Assembly (NCBI RefSeq): GCF_030378165.1
Contig: NZ_CP119766.1
Location: forward strand, 558,001-622,000
Direction of reading: 5' to 3'
DNA length: 64,000 nt
From: Flavobacterium panacagri
GTDB taxonomy: Bacteria; Bacteroidota; Bacteroidia; Flavobacteriales; Flavobacteriaceae
Part shown: piece by piece, positions 61,235 through 64,000 of the stretch
Numbering within the stretch: position 1 is the first letter of the stretch
How the letters are laid out: every line of letters starts with the position of its first letter
The notes under the pieces: generated by a model
What the model was told of the DNA's origin: nothing
The model's input: the letters and a program-made list of their open reading frames with translations, nothing else
Database searches by the model: none
Program-made: the position numbers and the translations under genes

Positions 61235-61864
61235 TCAATTCAGCATATTATTCTTTAGCAGAAAAGCAATTAATTCTGCTACGTTTTTCATTTTATATTT
61301 TTGAAGAATATTTCGTCGGTGTGTCTGAACGGTTAGAAAACTCAAAAACAAATCATCTGCAATTTCCTGAGTCGATTTCCCTTGTGAAAGCAATAATGCA
61401 ATATCACGCTCTCTTCTGCTCAAAGCAGGAATGCGTTCTAATTCTTCAGATAATGGCTGACTGATAATCGTTTTAACTTCTTCGCTAAAAACAATTTCAC
61501 CATCAATCGCTTTGTATATACAATTTTTAAACTCTCCAAAAGAGGCGTTTTTCAAAACATAACCGTTTCCTCCATTCTGAATAAACTGCATAACTAAACT
61601 TCTTTCAGACTGACTGCTCATCCCTATAATTACAACCTTAGGATGTTTCTGTTTGATTGTTTTACATAAATCAACGCCATTGATTACTGGCAGAAAAATA
61701 TCCATTAAAATCAAATCTACAGTATGGTCTTCAATATAATCTAACAAGGCTATTCCCGATCCAAATTTCTCTACAATTTTAATATTCTCCAACTCTGACA
61801 ACAAACCTGCGATACCCGAAATCACAATCGGATGATCGTCTACAATTACTGTTTTATATAGCAT
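61235..61864 (-). CDS. LuxR/NarL-family response regulator
   Basis: 209 residues. Receiver: VIVDDHPIVISGIAGLL, phospho-Asp in LILMDIFLPVING, Ser/Lys pair near IGMSSQSERS and YVLKNASF. C-terminal GerE-type helix-turn-helix: LSRRERDIALLLSQGKSTQEIADDL and TVQTHRRNILQKY. 17 nt after the TPR histidine kinase gene, which is almost certainly its partner. LuxR-type regulators usually bind inverted repeats, such as the palindrome upstream of the kinase. Confidence 0.93.
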   Translation of the reverse strand: MLYKTVIVDDHPIVISGIAGLLSELENIKIVEKFGSGIALLDYIEDHTVDLILMDIFLPVINGVDLCKTIKQKHPKVVIIGMSSQSERSLVMQFIQNGGNGYVLKNASFGEFKNCIYKAIDGEIVFSEEVKTIISQPLSEELERIPALSRRERDIALLLSQGKSTQEIADDLFLSFLTVQTHRRNILQKYKMKNVAELIAFLLKNNMLN

Positions 61865-61881
61865 AATTTATTATGTTGCAA

Positions 61882-63870
61882 TTAAATTTTCAACTCTATG
61901 TAAGTTGAAGTCCCTTTACCTATAACCGAATCAATTTCAAGTTTTCCGTTCAAAAATGCGACACGGTTTTTAATATTTCGCAGCCCCATTCCTTCACGTT
62001 TTTCTGCATGTTTAACGTTAAATCCGATTCCATTATCTTCTACAGTAATAAAATAGACATCTTTATTTTGAGAACAAGAAACCAAAATCTGTGAAGCTTT
62101 GGCATATTTTAAAGCATTATTCAAAAGTTCCTGAATAATTCTAAAAATCATGACTTTAAAATGTTGTGGAACACTAGATTTTTTAATCAAATATTGCAAT
62201 TCAATTACTGTTTCTGAAGTAGAATGTGAAGCACATAAATCTTTTAAAGCATGTTCTAATCCCAGTTTCATTAAACTTTCGGGCATTAAATTCTGAGAAA
62301 TATTACGAAGTTCTTTAATAGAATCGTTTAGCATTTCGTTAATATTGGGATTACTTTCTTTATTATCACGATCTGCAATATTTAAATGCATTTTCAATCC
62401 TGAAAGCATACTGCCGAGTCCATCATGTAAATCTCTGGCGATTCTTTTTCTCTCGATTTCCTCTCCTTGAATCAAAGCATTTGAAATTGATAATTTTTTT
62501 TCATTTTCAAGCACATCCAATTCCTGCTTGTGATTGACTTCTTTCTGATAGCTTAGTTTTTTCTGATAATTATTCCAGCTCCATAAAAACAAAACTGTCA
62601 GAAACAATAAAAACGAAAGCACTGCAAAAAGCATCATATTCAAACGATTATTATTAACCTGCAAAACTGCTTTTTCATTTTCAGACTGTAACAGAGAAAT
62701 CTTTTTCTCGCTTTCCGCCTTTTTGTATTTCGCTTCAAGCTCTACAATTTCATTTTTTAATTTATCGCCGTTAAGACTATCATTAACAACATTGTATTTA
62801 TTAGAATAATAGTAGGCTTTAGAGTACTCTTTAGTCGCATTGTAAACTTTAGACAATTCCTTGTAGTAATTCTTTTTATCTATTATAAAAGGTGTATTGT
62901 TTATCAGATATTCTATATTGCTTTTCGCTTTATCATAGTTCTTAAGCTTAAAAAGCACCTCATATTCAGCAAATTTCAATCGGTTTAAAGCTACCAGATT
63001 ATTATGTTTTGCAGAAGATTTAATTCCTTTGTCATAACTCACCAAAGCTTCGTTATGTTTATTTTGTTTAGCATAATAAATTCCTTCCGAATAAAAATAA
63101 GAATCATTTAAGTTGGATTCTGGATATTCTTTTAAAATCTCAAATGCTTTATCCAGAATACTTTTAGCGTCATAAAAATGCTTAAGTTCTACTAAATTCT
63201 CCGCATTAATAATATAAGTTTCCATTTTGGACTCTGCCAGTGTTGCCGATTTTTTAGTCGCGCTTTCAATGTATTTCTGTGCTTGATCCAGATATTCTGC
63301 AGCCTTTTCTCTTTCGTTATTATTCATAAAAATAATAGCAACCGCTTTACTCAAACCACTGATTAATTCATAATCACCGCTCTTTTTCGCAATAGGGATT
63401 GCCTCATTTACCAAAAGCTTCATGTAAGCATTTTCGTTATTCTTATGTTGCTGTAGAATTCCGTAATTCTGTAACACAATGGCTCGAAGTCTATACGCTT
63501 CTTTATAGCGGTATTTTTTTAGTTTTTCATTGGCTTCTAGCAGCGCTTTTTCGTAACCATTCAAATCCCCTTTTTCCACAAAATTATAGGCATTGTAATA
63601 AAGAGCTGCATCTTTTATAAAAGGAAATTTCGTTTTCAGACGGTTTCCCTGCTCTAGATATTCTTTATATTTCTCCCCATTCTGAACCATCAAGAATAAT
63701 TTTGCCAATCTAAAACTATTCAAACTCTTAATACTGTCCGACTTTACATTTTTAGTATAATTAGCAATACTGTCAATGTAAGCCGTATCATCATCTAATG
63801 AAAGTATTACCTGGGAATAGGAAATAGCAGAGAAACTTAAAAAAAGTAGTAAGGCGTGGATTTTCTTCAT
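61882..63870 (-). CDS. TPR-containing sensor histidine kinase (NarX/DesK-type, HisKA_3)
   Basis: 662 residues. Signal peptide (MKKIHALLLFLSFSAISYSQ), periplasmic TPR repeats (about 60-370, for example AVAIIFMNNNEREKAAEYLDQAQKYIE, in part AAEYLDQAQKY, and YYAKQNKHNEALVSYDKGIK), one membrane helix (MMLFAVLSFLLFLTVLFLW), coiled coil, HisKA_3 dimerisation with the phospho-His in RKRIARDLHDGLGSMLSGL, and a HATPase domain (ELLNNALKYAKASQ; VEDNGIGF; GMGLRNIKNRV). Signal unknown. First gene of a two-gene operon. Confidence 0.93.
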   Translation of the reverse strand: MKKIHALLLFLSFSAISYSQVILSLDDDTAYIDSIANYTKNVKSDSIKSLNSFRLAKLFLMVQNGEKYKEYLEQGNRLKTKFPFIKDAALYYNAYNFVEKGDLNGYEKALLEANEKLKKYRYKEAYRLRAIVLQNYGILQQHKNNENAYMKLLVNEAIPIAKKSGDYELISGLSKAVAIIFMNNNEREKAAEYLDQAQKYIESATKKSATLAESKMETYIINAENLVELKHFYDAKSILDKAFEILKEYPESNLNDSYFYSEGIYYAKQNKHNEALVSYDKGIKSSAKHNNLVALNRLKFAEYEVLFKLKNYDKAKSNIEYLINNTPFIIDKKNYYKELSKVYNATKEYSKAYYYSNKYNVVNDSLNGDKLKNEIVELEAKYKKAESEKKISLLQSENEKAVLQVNNNRLNMMLFAVLSFLLFLTVLFLWSWNNYQKKLSYQKEVNHKQELDVLENEKKLSISNALIQGEEIERKRIARDLHDGLGSMLSGLKMHLNIADRDNKESNPNINEMLNDSIKELRNISQNLMPESLMKLGLEHALKDLCASHSTSETVIELQYLIKKSSVPQHFKVMIFRIIQELLNNALKYAKASQILVSCSQNKDVYFITVEDNGIGFNVKHAEKREGMGLRNIKNRVAFLNGKLEIDSVIGKGTSTYIELKI

Positions 63871-63932
63871 AAATGGGGCATTTACTCAAAGTTATTAAAG
63901 CTTAATGACTTTCGAAAAGAAAATGTTCTCTT

Positions 63933-63973
63933 TTACCTGATATCAGGTAATAAAAAATACATTTTATCAGGTA
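63933..63973. promoter_or_regulatory. Candidate operator of the TPR kinase operon
   Basis: TTACCTGATATCAGGTAA (63933-63950) is a perfect 18-bp palindrome. A half site ATCAGGTA follows at 63966-63973, about three helical turns away. The palindrome lies 63-80 nt upstream of the kinase start. Confidence 0.6.
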
Positions 63974-64000
63974 TTGATAACTCTTTTATAAGAGTCTAAT

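Noticed and set aside
1..64000. tRNA, rRNA, CRISPR array, transposase or prophage genes
   Set aside because: No tRNA-like clover-leaf ends, no regular spacer arrays of 25-40 bp, and no transposase, integrase or phage structural proteins were recognised while reading both strands; a covariance-model scan was not possible here.

Overview
The window is chromosomal DNA of a Bacteroidota bacterium, almost certainly Flavobacteriaceae and most like Flavobacterium. It is AT-rich. Many starts lie downstream of the Bacteroidota -7 element TAnnTTTG. Several families are typical of the phylum: DUF4296 and DUF4271 proteins, a type IX secretion (T9SS) C-terminal signal, a TonB receptor with a carboxypeptidase-like N-terminal domain, and DAHP synthase fused to chorismate mutase. 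No rRNA, tRNA, CRISPR array, insertion sequence or prophage was seen.

Layout. 1-12.0 kb (minus strand): 5' part of kynU, then queA, aroA, a MazG-like pyrophosphohydrolase, three tandem DUF3857/transglutaminase-like exported proteins, dtd and rsgA. 12.2-16.5 kb: a phenylalanine/tyrosine operon on the minus strand, read as pheA - aminotransferase - tyrA - DAHP synthase/chorismate mutase. It is preceded by an unannotated 26-codon leader peptide rich in Phe and Tyr, a candidate antiterminator and an intrinsic terminator. 16.7-21.3 kb: a DUF1501/DUF1800 pair and an XRE-ImmA/IrrE module. 21.5-25.1 kb: nrdB-nrdA. 25.5-36.9 kb: housekeeping and small genes (MarC, S41 protease, dCMP deaminase-like, HupE-like, TerB, fbp, aspartate kinase, XRE regulator). 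37-42.4 kb: a very large predicted surface protein, a Lys/Ala-rich exported protein and a glycosyltransferase.

42.5-50.8 kb is probably a phosphate-starvation locus. It holds an OprP-type porin, a PhoR/PhoB-like histidine kinase and response regulator, a TonB receptor, a surface lipoprotein and a tiny T9SS-signal protein. The porin, receptor and lipoprotein promoters each carry a tandem array of TAAC-type sites repeated every 11 bp. In all three the array sits in the same register to a TCTTTGC -7 element, which is the layout expected of a PhoB operator.

50.9-64 kb: a LuxE-like protein, a RelE-type toxin-antitoxin pair, tyrS, an epimerase, pyrC, a dolichol-phosphate-mannose-synthase-like glycosyltransferase, hemD, an Lrp/AsnC regulator inside a pair of 66-bp inverted repeats, a zinc metallopeptidase, and a TPR histidine kinase with a LuxR-type response regulator. 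A perfect 18-bp palindrome lies upstream of the last pair.

Intergenic DNA is rich in structured repeats: long inverted repeats, paired hairpins, and short arrays of exactly four 8-bp units with a CTNAG core at four separate loci. Many open reading frames begin too far upstream because they run into such repeats or into promoters; starts given here are corrected where the sequence allows.
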